18,998 nt of DNA, from assembly GCA_035291645.1 (NCBI GenBank), contig DATDRQ010000117.1, forward strand, positions 1-18,998. Direction: 5' to 3'. Below, piece after piece: positions 6,722 through 14,429 of this stretch. The position numbers and the translations under genes are program-made. The notes below the pieces were generated by a model. It saw nothing but the letters and a program-made list of their open reading frames with translations, had not been told where the DNA came from and did no database searches. How positions within the stretch are numbered: position 1 is the first letter of the stretch; each line of letters opens with the position of its first letter. The DNA comes from DATDRQ01 sp035291645 (GTDB taxonomy: Bacteria > Chloroflexota > Anaerolineae > Anaerolineales > UBA4823).

Positions 6722-8497
6722 ATGGCAACGACACAGCTTTCTGCAGAATTCACGCTGACCCAGCGCAGAAAAACTGACCGGCGCGATCCGGTGCGCTGGC
6801 TGACTACGCATACCCTGCATTACTGGCCGCTGAGCATAACCCTGCTGGTCGGGGCGATCGCCAATGCCGCCCTGGCGGCGGCTGTCCCAATCCTGATCGG
6901 GCAGGCTTTCAATGCCATCCTGGGAACTCCGCCGGACCTCCAGGCCCTGATGCGCACCGCCCTGCTGGTCGCCGGGACCCAGGTGGTGCGCGGCGCGCTC
7001 CAGTTTGCCCGTAATTTTAGCGCAGAACTGTACGGCCAGAGGCTGGAGCGCGACATTCGGGACGAGCTGTATGCCAGTCTGTTGGGAAAGAGCATGACCT
7101 TCCACAGCATGCAGCCAGTCGGCGATACGATGGCACGGGCGACCAACGACGTGCGTGAGATCAACCTGATGTTCAGCCCGGGGATCAATCTGGTGGTGGG
7201 TTCGGCTATCTTCATGTTCATGCCGCTGATCTTCGCTCCGCGCTATCACGCTTCGCTGGTGATCATCCCGGCGGTCTACATACTGGCCTATTTCCTTTCA
7301 TTGTGGCACTATCTGCGGGAGTTGCAACCGATCACCGACGAGGCGCGCCGGTCCTTCGGGCAGTTGAACACCCGCCTGGCGGAAGCCATCGACGGCATGG
7401 AGACGGTCAAAGGCATGGCGCAGGAACAGGGGGAAATCCAACGCTTCATCGCCAACGCGCGCCGCTACCGGGATGCTTTCGTGCACCAGGGATACGTCGA
7501 AGCGCGCTTCCTGCCTCTGTTGTGGCTGGCGATCGCCCAGGCAGCCGGACTTCTCCAGGCGTTAATCCTGTACCGACGCGGGCTGGTGGACGTGGGAGGC
7601 GTGGTCGGATACTTCGGACTGCTGCTACTGTTCGGGTTCCCCACCTTCGTCTCGCTGTTTGCCTACTCGCAGGTGTCTTTGGGGCTGGCAAGCGCGCGGC
7701 GGATCTTGGAATTGATCAACCGCGAGACCGACCTGGACCAGAATAAAACCGGTTATAGCGGGCCGCTGCGAGGAGAGATTGAATTTAAAGATGTAACCTT
7801 TGCCTATTCAGAAGAGGGCAATTCATTAGAGGCGATTTCATTCAAGATCCACCCGGGCCAGACGGTGGCGATCGTCGGGCAGACCGGCACCGGCAAGACT
7901 TCGCTGGTCAAGCTAGTCAACCGTACGTACGATGTCGCCTCCGGCCAGGTGCTCGTAGATGGATTGGACGTACGCGCCTGGAACCTGGAAGCCCTGCGGC
8001 GAGGCATCTCGATCATCGAGCAGGACGTTTTTTTATTCTCGCGGACGATCGCGGAAAACATCTCCTTCGGCGCGCCGGAGGCTTCGATGGAAGTGATCGC
8101 AGAGGCGGCCAGGGCTGCCCAGGCGCATGAATTCATCCTGGATCTTCCCGATGGCTACCAGACCGTAATTGGAGAGCGGGGCGTGACCCTTTCTGGGGGT
8201 CAGCGCCAGCGTCTGGCGCTGGCGCGCGCCTTCCTGACCGACCCGCGCATCCTGGTCCTGGACGATTCGACCAGCGCTATCGACAGCGCCACGGAAGACA
8301 AGATCCAGCGGGCGATCTTCGCGGCAGCGCGCGGCCGCACGACCTTGATCATCACCCACCGCCTGTCCCAGATCCGCTGGGCCGACCTGATCCTGGTCTT
8401 ACGCCAAGGCAAATTGGCGGCCGCGGGCACGCACGAGGAATTGATGCGCACTTCTCCGGCTTACCGGCGCATCTTCACCGAGAGGGGCGGGCGATGA
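6722..8497 (+). CDS. ABC exporter half-transporter A (degenerate-site subunit)
   Basis: A type IV (MsbA/BmrC-like) half-exporter of 591 residues: six transmembrane helices in about residues 35-315, then an ATPase domain. Visible are Walker A GQTGTGKT (386-393), Q-loop Q434, signature LSGGQ (490-494), Walker B ILVLDD (510-515) and switch H546. The catalytic glutamate after Walker B is Asp (D515), as in the degenerate subunit of heterodimeric exporters such as TM287 and BmrC. The signature is canonical and would complete the consensus site of the partner. An upstream ATG at 6572 would add 50 residues with no family match; the ATG at 6722 gives the normal N-terminus. No Shine-Dalgarno is visible. 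The stop overlaps the next start as ATGA. The substrate is unknown; lipids or drugs are typical. Confidence 0.9.
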   Translation: MATTQLSAEFTLTQRRKTDRRDPVRWLTTHTLHYWPLSITLLVGAIANAALAAAVPILIGQAFNAILGTPPDLQALMRTALLVAGTQVVRGALQFARNFSAELYGQRLERDIRDELYASLLGKSMTFHSMQPVGDTMARATNDVREINLMFSPGINLVVGSAIFMFMPLIFAPRYHASLVIIPAVYILAYFLSLWHYLRELQPITDEARRSFGQLNTRLAEAIDGMETVKGMAQEQGEIQRFIANARRYRDAFVHQGYVEARFLPLLWLAIAQAAGLLQALILYRRGLVDVGGVVGYFGLLLLFGFPTFVSLFAYSQVSLGLASARRILELINRETDLDQNKTGYSGPLRGEIEFKDVTFAYSEEGNSLEAISFKIHPGQTVAIVGQTGTGKTSLVKLVNRTYDVASGQVLVDGLDVRAWNLEALRRGISIIEQDVFLFSRTIAENISFGAPEASMEVIAEAARAAQAHEFILDLPDGYQTVIGERGVTLSGGQRQRLALARAFLTDPRILVLDDSTSAIDSATEDKIQRAIFAAARGRTTLIITHRLSQIRWADLILVLRQGKLAAAGTHEELMRTSPAYRRIFTERGGR

Positions 8498-10311
8498 GTT
8501 TCTTCGCCGGATTGGAGACGGAAAGCTACGACCGGCAATACAGCGATCGCCAGCTGGCGGCGCGCATCGCCGGTTACTTCCGGCCTCACCTGCGCCAGTT
8601 CGTTTTGCTCCTGGTTATGCTGCTGGTCATGGCGTTGGCCGGGGCAGCCACGCCCGTGATCGTGTCGCTCGGGGTGGACGCGCTGGGCGGTAGCCTGACC
8701 ACCGGACGCATCTTTCTGTTGAGTTCCGCAGTATTCGCATTCGGCCTGCTCAATTGGGGCGCGAATTGGGCGCGCCGCCGGATGACCGGCCGGATCACCG
8801 GCGATATTGTGCTTACCTTGCGCACGAATGCCTTCCAGGCGGCGGTCAGCCACGACCTTTCGTTCTACGACGAGTACTCCTCAGGCAAGGTGGTCTCCAG
8901 GATTACCTCAGATACCCAGGATTTCGGCCAGACCGTCGTCCTCGTATCCGACCTGATCTCCCAGTTCATCCAGGCGATCGTGCTGGGGATCGTCCTGGTG
9001 GCGATCGATTGGCGGCTGGCCTCGATCCTGTTCGCCATGATGCCGGTGATCTTCCTGGTCACCCTGGGCTTCCGGCGTCTGGCGCGCAACGTCACCCGCA
9101 AGGGGATGCGCGCCATGGCGAACGTCAATGCCACTATCAAGGAAACGATCAGCGGGATCGCCGTGGCGAAGAACTTCCGCCAGGAGGGCAGCATTTTCGA
9201 GGAGTTCGACCGGGCGAACCAGCAATCCTACCGGGTAAACGTACAGCGAGGGCTGGTCTTCTCGCTGGTCTTCCCGGTGCTCAACGCGTTGGGCGGCATC
9301 GGGATGGCGGTGCTGGTCTACGTGGGTGGGCTGAACGCAGCAGCCGGCGCTATCACGGCGGGCGCCTGGTACCTGTTCTTGCAGAGCCTGGACCAGTTCT
9401 TCTTCCCGGTGTTGAGCCTGTCCTCCTTCTGGGCGCAGCTGCAAACCGGGCTCTCCGCCGCCGAGCGCATCTTTGGCCTGATCGACGCCACACCCAAGGT
9501 GGTGCAGGCGAATCAGCTGCGGGCGCCGCCCCTGCGGGGCGAGATCTGCTTCGAGAATCTGACCTTCCGATACAACCAGGAGGCGGAGCCGGTGCTCGCT
9601 GACTTCAACCTGGTAGTATCTCCTGGAGAAAACATCGCCCTGGTCGGACACACCGGGGCAGGCAAGTCCTCGGTCGCCAAGCTGATCGCCCGATTCTATG
9701 AGTTCCAGCAAGGGAACCTATCCATCGATGGGCGGGATATCCGCACACTGGACCTGGCGGATTACCGGCGCCAGCTGGGCATCGTCTCGCAGGTGCCCTT
9801 CCTGTTCTCCGGGACGATCGCCGAGAACATCTGCTACGCCTGCCCGCAGGTCGACCTGGATTCGATCGAAGCGACGGCAACCCGCATCGGGGAGGGGGAG
9901 TGGCTGGAGAGCCTGCCGCAAGGCCTGATGACCGAAGTGGGCGAGCGCGGGTCACGCCTGTCGATGGGCCAGCGCCAGCTGGTCTCGCTGCTGCGGGTGC
10001 TGGTGCAGCGACCGGCGATATTCGTTTTGGATGAAGCGACCGCCAGCATCGACCCTTTCACCGAGTGGCAAATCCAGCAGGCGCTGGAACTGATCCTGGC
10101 GAACACGACCAGCATCCTGATCGCCCACCGCTTATCGACGGTGAAGGCCGCCAACCGCATCCTGGTACTGGAGAAGGGTCAAATCATAGAAGAAGGTGAC
10201 CACCAGGGATTGCTGGGGAAGGCTGGGCACTACGCCTCCCTGTACAACACCTACTTCCGCCACCAAAGCCTGGAGTATGTCGAGCAGTCGAGGAACTACG
10301 CTGAGCAGTAA
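8494..10311 (+). CDS. ABC exporter half-transporter B (consensus-site subunit)
   Basis: The 605-residue partner of the preceding half-exporter, translationally coupled by a four-base ATGA overlap. The membrane domain spans about residues 30-315. The ATPase domain shows Walker A GHTGAGKS (385-392), Q-loop Q433, Walker B IFVLDE (509-514) with the catalytic E514, and switch H545. The signature is LSMGQ (489-493) rather than LSGGQ, so the site it forms with subunit A is degenerate on both sides, while its own Walker motifs plus the LSGGQ of A form the active site. This matches heterodimeric exporters of the LmrCD/TM287-288 type. It is followed after 16 bases by the DUF4032 gene, suggesting one transcript. 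The substrate cannot be read from sequence. Confidence 0.9.
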   Translation: MSFFAGLETESYDRQYSDRQLAARIAGYFRPHLRQFVLLLVMLLVMALAGAATPVIVSLGVDALGGSLTTGRIFLLSSAVFAFGLLNWGANWARRRMTGRITGDIVLTLRTNAFQAAVSHDLSFYDEYSSGKVVSRITSDTQDFGQTVVLVSDLISQFIQAIVLGIVLVAIDWRLASILFAMMPVIFLVTLGFRRLARNVTRKGMRAMANVNATIKETISGIAVAKNFRQEGSIFEEFDRANQQSYRVNVQRGLVFSLVFPVLNALGGIGMAVLVYVGGLNAAAGAITAGAWYLFLQSLDQFFFPVLSLSSFWAQLQTGLSAAERIFGLIDATPKVVQANQLRAPPLRGEICFENLTFRYNQEAEPVLADFNLVVSPGENIALVGHTGAGKSSVAKLIARFYEFQQGNLSIDGRDIRTLDLADYRRQLGIVSQVPFLFSGTIAENICYACPQVDLDSIEATATRIGEGEWLESLPQGLMTEVGERGSRLSMGQRQLVSLLRVLVQRPAIFVLDEATASIDPFTEWQIQQALELILANTTSILIAHRLSTVKAANRILVLEKGQIIEEGDHQGLLGKAGHYASLYNTYFRHQSLEYVEQSRNYAEQ

Positions 10312-10327
10312 TCCTTGCCTGGGTTGA

Positions 10328-11557
10328 ATGATGGAGACTATCCCAACGCCATTCTCGATCACCCTGCGCTCCGAGCAGCCGGATTTTCTGGACCTGCCGT
10401 GGAGCCTGCCGCTTCAGCAGTGGACGGGGCGCAGCCCGCGCCTGGAGGAGGCGGCGCGCGGCCTGTCGCGCCATCCGGTCGTATTTGCAAATTACTGCGG
10501 CGTTTTGTACGCCCTGAAAGAGCTGCCGCCGGATCTGGCGGAAAAAGAATTCAAACTGCTTAGCCGGATGGAAGCGTCGCGCCTGCCAGTGGTGGCGCCG
10601 GTCGGTCACGTGCGGACGGAGACCCTGCAAGGTCCGTCCAGCGTGCTGATCACCCGCTACCTGGAGCGGTCGCTGCCCTACCGCTCTCTGTTCATGAGCA
10701 GCAGCCTGGAGCGCTACCGCGATCACCTGCTGGACGCCATCACAGGCTTGCTGGTGCAGCTGCACCTGGCGGGGGTGTTCTGGGGGGATTGCTCGCTGTC
10801 CAACACGCTCTTCCGGCGGGATGCCGGGGCGCTGCAGGCCTACCTGGTGGACGCCGAGACCGCTGAAGTGCACCCGGAGCGCCTGCCTCCGGCGCTGCGT
10901 TTCCAGGAGCTGGAGGTCATGGAAGAGAACGTGGACGGCGACCTGGTCGACCTGCAGGCGGAAGGTTTTCTGCCTGGGGGGATGCTGTTCATGGACGTCG
11001 GGGCTTCGATCCGGCTGCGTTACCAGAACCTGTGGGAGGAGATCACCCGCCAGGAGGTGATCAGCCACAACGAGCGCTACCGCATCCAGGAGCGCATCCG
11101 GGCGTTGAACTCGTTGGGCTTTTCGATCCGGGAAGTTTTGTTAGAGGAGGGCAAGGATGGTGAGCAGCTGCGCTTCCGGGTGAGCGTCACGGCCCGCAAC
11201 TTCCACCGGGACCAGCTGGCGAGCCTGACCGGGATCGAATCCGAGGAGATGCAGGCCCGCAAGATGATGAACGAGATCCACGAGGTGCAGGCGACTCTCT
11301 CGCAGACGAGCGACAGCAGTACGCCGCTCAGTGTGGCGGCGTATCACTGGCTGGAGAACGTCTACCGGCCGACGGTGGAGAGGCTGGAGCCGTTCCTGGG
11401 TCCCGGGCAGGATCTGCCTGAGATGTACTGCCAGGTGCTGGAGCATAAGTGGTATCTCTCTGAGCAGGCCAGGCAGGACGTGGGTCACCAGGCGGCGGTC
11501 GAGGATTACATCCAAAACTACCTGCCCAGGTTCGACAGCCAGATGCGGCTGTTCTAA
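10328..11557 (+). CDS. DUF4032 protein with LPS-kinase-like (InaA/Kdo-kinase) N-terminal domain
   Basis: I recognise the actinobacterial-type DUF4032 architecture. The N-terminal half resembles lipopolysaccharide kinases: ALKE with the presumed ATP lysine K64, EKEF with E74, the catalytic-loop-like WGDCSLSNTLF (152-162; D154, N159) and VDAET (174-178) in the place of DFG. The C-terminal half carries DUF4032 traits, RYRIQERIRALNSLGFS (249-265 region) and LTGIESEEMQARKMMNEI (300-317). No signal peptide or membrane helix is evident, so it is probably cytoplasmic. The HRD histidine is replaced (WGDC), so catalysis is uncertain. It lies 16 bases after the ABC exporter pair and may act on the exporter's cargo; that is inference. 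Two adjacent ATGs (10328, 10331) are possible starts. Its stop lies four bases from the stop of the convergent thioesterase gene. Confidence 0.82.
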   Translation: MMETIPTPFSITLRSEQPDFLDLPWSLPLQQWTGRSPRLEEAARGLSRHPVVFANYCGVLYALKELPPDLAEKEFKLLSRMEASRLPVVAPVGHVRTETLQGPSSVLITRYLERSLPYRSLFMSSSLERYRDHLLDAITGLLVQLHLAGVFWGDCSLSNTLFRRDAGALQAYLVDAETAEVHPERLPPALRFQELEVMEENVDGDLVDLQAEGFLPGGMLFMDVGASIRLRYQNLWEEITRQEVISHNERYRIQERIRALNSLGFSIREVLLEEGKDGEQLRFRVSVTARNFHRDQLASLTGIESEEMQARKMMNEIHEVQATLSQTSDSSTPLSVAAYHWLENVYRPTVERLEPFLGPGQDLPEMYCQVLEHKWYLSEQARQDVGHQAAVEDYIQNYLPRFDSQMRLF

Positions 11558-11561
11558 GGCG

Positions 11562-12056
11562 TCAGCCTGCTACCAACAGGTGATCCGGCACCTGCACGGC
11601 AACCACCTGGCCGCGCGCGCACACCTCGCCCTCTGCCATCAGCCAGGATTCGACCACCACCTTGCGGCCTTTGATCTCCATGACTCGGGCGCGCACTTCT
11701 AAAGGCCCGGCCAGGGGGGTGGGTTTGAGATAATCGACATGCAGGGAAGCAGTCAGGAAGCGGAAGGGAGGCAGGGAGTCCATTGGGCGACCGTCTGCAC
11801 GGAAAGCCGCTGCAGCTGCCGTGCCGGTCGAGTGACAATCTATTAATGAGGCGATCAGCCCGCCATAGACATAGCCCGGGATGGCGGTATGGTACGCCCT
11901 GGGTTGGAATTGGCAGATCGCCTCATCGCCGTCCCAGTAGCTCTTGATCTGCAGACCGTGTTCGTTTAGCTGCCCGCAACCGTAGCAGTAATTGAACTGG
12001 TCCGGGTAGTACTCCTGAAAGGCCATTTGATCTGGATGCATGCGACCCCTGCTCAT
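11562..12056 (-). CDS. PaaI-like hotdog-fold thioesterase
   Basis: The 164-residue protein has the N-terminal signature of PaaI-type acyl-CoA thioesterases, NYCYGCGQLNEHGL (22-35), followed by the hotdog helix GGLIASLIDCHSTGTA (65-80) with D73 near the expected active-site position. It probably hydrolyses small acyl- or aryl-CoA thioesters as a cytoplasmic multimer; the substrate is unknown. The ATG at 12056 is preceded by AGGATA very close to the start. An alternative ATG at 12041 (residue 6) has AGGGG four bases upstream and could be the true start. It converges with the DUF4032 gene with almost no spacer, so their transcripts may overlap. Confidence 0.85.
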   Translation of the reverse strand: MSRGRMHPDQMAFQEYYPDQFNYCYGCGQLNEHGLQIKSYWDGDEAICQFQPRAYHTAIPGYVYGGLIASLIDCHSTGTAAAAAFRADGRPMDSLPPFRFLTASLHVDYLKPTPLAGPLEVRARVMEIKGRKVVVESWLMAEGEVCARGQVVAVQVPDHLLVAG

Positions 12057-12072
12057 TATCCTGGATTCGAAA

Positions 12073-12083
12073 AGATTGCTTCG
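12073..12083. repeat. Fragment of the dispersed palindrome core
   Basis: AGATTGCTTCG here is identical to the inner arm at 2601-2611 and nearly the arm of the copy at 17094-17105. No partner arm is present nearby, so this is either a decayed copy or chance. Confidence 0.35.
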
Positions 12084-12145
12084 CAGCGGGTTAATGGTCC
12101 AGCCATCAATTTCCGCCCGATTAATCCCGTATACGATTGGCTTGA

Positions 12146-12151
12146 ATTATA
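12146..12151 (-). promoter_or_regulatory. Possible -10 box for the thioesterase gene
   Basis: On the minus strand a perfect TATAAT lies about 90 bases upstream of the thioesterase start. No good -35 box is found at the right distance, so the assignment is weak. Confidence 0.3.
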
Positions 12152-12232
12152 CAAAGATTCGCTTCTAGTTGGGGCGTTCTTCTCGCATCTCAGGGGAGGC
12201 GGGCTGCGAAGCCGGACAGAGACGGTTACAAA

Positions 12233-13384
12233 TCAAACAACGGCGGTTTCAACGGACAGGATCGGCGGGAGATAATCGGCCAGGATTTCCCAGCTATCGC
12301 CGTCATCCCGGCTGTAGAAGAGCTGGCCGGTGTCGGTGCCGGCGTAGATGCCTGCCCGGTCCAGGTTGTCGGTTGCCATGGCCTCGCGCAGCACCAGCAC
12401 GTGCGCGTCCTTAGGCAGTCCCTCCGTCAGACGCTCCCAGCCTTCCCCTCCATCATGGCTGCGCCACACGGCCAGCTGGCCGCCGACGCTCATGCGGTAT
12501 TGGTCGCTCTCCTCGAGGATAATATAGATGGTCTGCGGGTCATGGGGGTGGACGGCAATGGGAAAACCGAACCGGCTGGGTAGTTTGCCCTCGCCGATGT
12601 CGATCCAGTCGTCGCCGCAGTTATCACTGCGGTAGACGCCGCAATGGTTTTGTTGGAAGAGCACATCGGGCCGGGAGGGGTGCATATCCAGCTTGTGGAC
12701 GCACTGCCCGAATTCAGGGAACTTATCTGGGTTAAATTCTGCCAAAACGTTTTTGTTGCGCGGCTGCCAGGATTGGCCGCCATCGTCGGTCCGGTAAACT
12801 CCCGCAGCCGAAACGGCAACGTACATGCGGTTTTGATCGCGCGGGTCAAGAACGATGGTGTGCAGGCACAGCCCACCGGCGCCGGGCATCCATTGGCCCC
12901 GCTGCGGGTGATCATATAGGCTCTCGATGAGCGACCAGGTTTCGCCTCGATCGGTGGATTTGAACAGGGCGGCGGGTTGGATGCCGGCATACAGGACCTG
13001 CGGCTCTTCGGCCCGGCCCGGCGTAATATTCCATACTTTAATCACCTCTTCCTGGGTGTCCGGCACCGGCTGCCCTGAAAAGGCTTCTTCCGGCGTGCCG
13101 GCCGGCCGGCCTGAATGCGAGGGTCTCGAAAACGCCGGTACAGCCTTCGCCTGAGTCCAGGTCTGGCCCAGGTCATCCGAGTAATGCGTGGTCGGGCCGT
13201 ATACGAAATGGCTCACTGCGCTGTGCAGCCGCCCATCGCGCGGATCCATGCTCATATGCATCATATTCCAGCCCTTGAACAGGACATCGCCGACCGACCA
13301 TTTCTTGCGATCCATGTCGCTGGTGAAAATGAAACCGCCTTTGCGCGTGCCTACCAGAACCTTGACTTTCGAGTGGTTGCTCAT
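12233..13384 (-). CDS. Six-Asp-box (BNR/sialidase-like) beta-propeller protein
   Basis: The 383-residue protein carries regularly spaced Asp boxes (S/T-x-D-x-G-x-x-W) at 69-76, 143-150, 199-206, 253-260, 309-316 and 358-365, and a degenerate one near 22-29. This predicts a six- or seven-bladed propeller like those of sialidases, Ycf48/HCF136 and sortilin-type proteins. No signal peptide or membrane helix is visible, unlike most secreted relatives, so it may be cytoplasmic. The sialidase arginine triad could not be identified, so glycosidase activity should not be assumed. The ATG at 13384 is chosen because GGAGG lies eight bases upstream; the GTG at 13405 would include that site in the coding region. 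It seems to be transcribed alone, or to lead into the thioesterase gene 176 bases further. Confidence 0.85.
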   Translation of the reverse strand: MSNHSKVKVLVGTRKGGFIFTSDMDRKKWSVGDVLFKGWNMMHMSMDPRDGRLHSAVSHFVYGPTTHYSDDLGQTWTQAKAVPAFSRPSHSGRPAGTPEEAFSGQPVPDTQEEVIKVWNITPGRAEEPQVLYAGIQPAALFKSTDRGETWSLIESLYDHPQRGQWMPGAGGLCLHTIVLDPRDQNRMYVAVSAAGVYRTDDGGQSWQPRNKNVLAEFNPDKFPEFGQCVHKLDMHPSRPDVLFQQNHCGVYRSDNCGDDWIDIGEGKLPSRFGFPIAVHPHDPQTIYIILEESDQYRMSVGGQLAVWRSHDGGEGWERLTEGLPKDAHVLVLREAMATDNLDRAGIYAGTDTGQLFYSRDDGDSWEILADYLPPILSVETAVV

Positions 13385-13391
13385 CTTTTTG

Positions 13392-13396
13392 CCTCC
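13392..13396 (-). promoter_or_regulatory. Shine-Dalgarno that fixes the propeller gene start
   Basis: GGAGG on the minus strand, separated by CAAAAAG from the ATG at 13384, is one of the few strong ribosome sites in this window. A 10-base palindrome CGCACGTGCG (13401-13410) lies just upstream in the leader. Confidence 0.7.
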
Positions 13397-13456
13397 TTCC
13401 CGCACGTGCGAGTTGAGTATCGTACTTAGAACAATTGTACCATGAATTAAAACTTA

Positions 13457-13486
13457 AATAATCCGAATAATCCGAATTTGGATTCG
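13457..13486. repeat. AATAATCCG tandem pair with inverted partner
   Basis: AATAATCCG occurs twice in tandem (13457-13465, 13466-13474), and AATCC and GGATT then pair around GAATTT. It lies about 75-100 bases upstream of the propeller gene start, in an AT-rich stretch, and may be a regulatory site. The rest of the gap 13385-13660 shows nothing convincing. Confidence 0.4.
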
Positions 13487-13660
13487 ATATTCCTGGCCTT
13501 TCGATTCCTCGCCGGGATTGCCGACACCGGGGGTCCGGCGCGGCAGCAAGGGGTATCTTATTGAGGAATCAGATCCTGGACGACCGGCGAGATACTGCTG
13601 GGGGCTTTCCCGAGCGCAATGGACTGGACTGTCAGTCGCTCACGTAAATAAAAATTCTCT

Positions 13661-14071
13661 CTACTCACTCTCATAGATGGCGACCAGAAGGTTATCCGGG
13701 TCGCGCAGCTTGATCCAGCGCTCGCCCCAGGGCAGGCGCTTCGGGCCTGAAAATTCCCAGACTCCCTCCAGGGCCGTTGCCCAGGCGTCCAGGTTGTCGG
13801 TGCGCAGCTGCAGGTCGATCTTGTCATTCTCGAATGGGACGGCGAAAGCCGCGGTGTAGCGGCGGGCGCCTTCCTTAACTTGAGAGATCTCCAAGGTTCC
13901 GGAACGTCCCTCGGGTCCGAAGCCGAAGATACAGCCCTGGCCTTCCTCCTCTTCCCAAGTCTCCAGGACCGGGAGGTGCAAGATATTCGCGTAGAATCGA
14001 TGCGAGGCCTGGAAGTCGCGGCAGCGGAGCACGACTTTCAGCTCCAGCGCGGAGATCTGCGGGAGATTCAC
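13661..14071 (-). CDS. VOC-superfamily (glyoxalase/bleomycin-resistance-like) protein
   Basis: The 136-residue protein shows the double beta-alpha-beta-beta-beta pattern: LELKVVLRCRDFQASHRFYANIL (9-31) opens the first half, LEISQV (60-65) ends it, and IDLQLRTDNLDAWATAL and KLRDPDNLLVAIYE (85-134) form the second. Usual metal-ligand positions are partly changed (a lysine where the first histidine is expected), so it may be a non-metal or binding member of the family. The GTG start at 14071 is chosen because it overlaps the upstream stop as GTGA and has GGAG eight bases before it. The longer open frame to 14272 would add 67 residues with no family match. Translation is coupled to the preceding small gene, so the two products probably work together. 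Confidence 0.82.
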   Translation of the reverse strand: MNLPQISALELKVVLRCRDFQASHRFYANILHLPVLETWEEEEGQGCIFGFGPEGRSGTLEISQVKEGARRYTAAFAVPFENDKIDLQLRTDNLDAWATALEGVWEFSGPKRLPWGERWIKLRDPDNLLVAIYESE

Positions 14072-14373
14072 TTCCCTTTCTCCGCGGCAGGCTGCGGGAA
14101 GCGCTGCAGGAAGAAGCCGGCATAGTAGGAAGTCCAATCGGCGGCGGGCGAAGCCAGGCGCTGTTCCTGATCCACCAGGACGAGCAGGTAGACCAGCTCG
14201 CTTTTGGTCAATTCGATCTGGAGCAGTTGCCTGATCGGATCGAGCAGGTAGCCGGCGTACCACAGCGGCCACTCCGGATCGGCCCCATCCGACTCCTGGT
14301 GGGCCTGGAAGTGAGCCTGTTTGGCCTGGTGAAACAATTCAACGAGCAGCTGGTGGGGGGAAGAGGGTGTCAT
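14068..14373 (-). CDS. Conserved small protein with duplicated W-x3-YAG motif
   Basis: A 101-residue soluble protein beginning MTPSSPHQLL. It holds two copies of a motif, DPEWPLWYAGYLL (32-44) and ADWTSYYAGFFL (78-89), separated by LTKSELVYLLVLVDQEQ (53-69). I recognise it as a small conserved family of unknown function, and no catalytic motif is evident. Its stop overlaps the GTG start of the VOC gene by four bases. The ATG at 14373 is preceded directly by six A and a perfect TATAAT on the minus strand, which suggests a leaderless message; the ATG at 14388 would place that box inside the gene. The upstream PPOX gene ends 56 bases away. Confidence 0.72.
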   Translation of the reverse strand: MTPSSPHQLLVELFHQAKQAHFQAHQESDGADPEWPLWYAGYLLDPIRQLLQIELTKSELVYLLVLVDQEQRLASPAADWTSYYAGFFLQRFPQPAAEKGK

Positions 14374-14379
14374 TTTTTT

Positions 14380-14385
14380 ATTATA
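14380..14385 (-). promoter_or_regulatory. -10 box of a probable leaderless promoter
   Basis: TATAAT reads on the minus strand, six bases before the ATG at 14373, so transcription would begin at or next to the start codon. The -35 region 17 bases upstream reads CGGGCA, a poor match to TTGACA. Confidence 0.45.
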
Positions 14386-14429
14386 CATCGGATGGTTACG
14401 GCTGCCCGTGGGGACGCCACGACTGGTGG

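Noticed and set aside
8754..9711. Long open frames on both strands inside ABC half-exporter B
   Set aside because: They are arginine/glycine-rich shadows of a well-defined ABC transporter gene.
10184..11068. A 294-residue minus-strand open frame across the exporter/DUF4032 junction
   Set aside because: It is rich in Gln, His and Arg, as expected of an antisense shadow, and matches no family.
14072..14272. A longer VOC protein starting at 14272
   Set aside because: The added 67 residues overlap the small YAG gene in another frame and lack family similarity; the GTGA junction with a ribosome site marks the real start.
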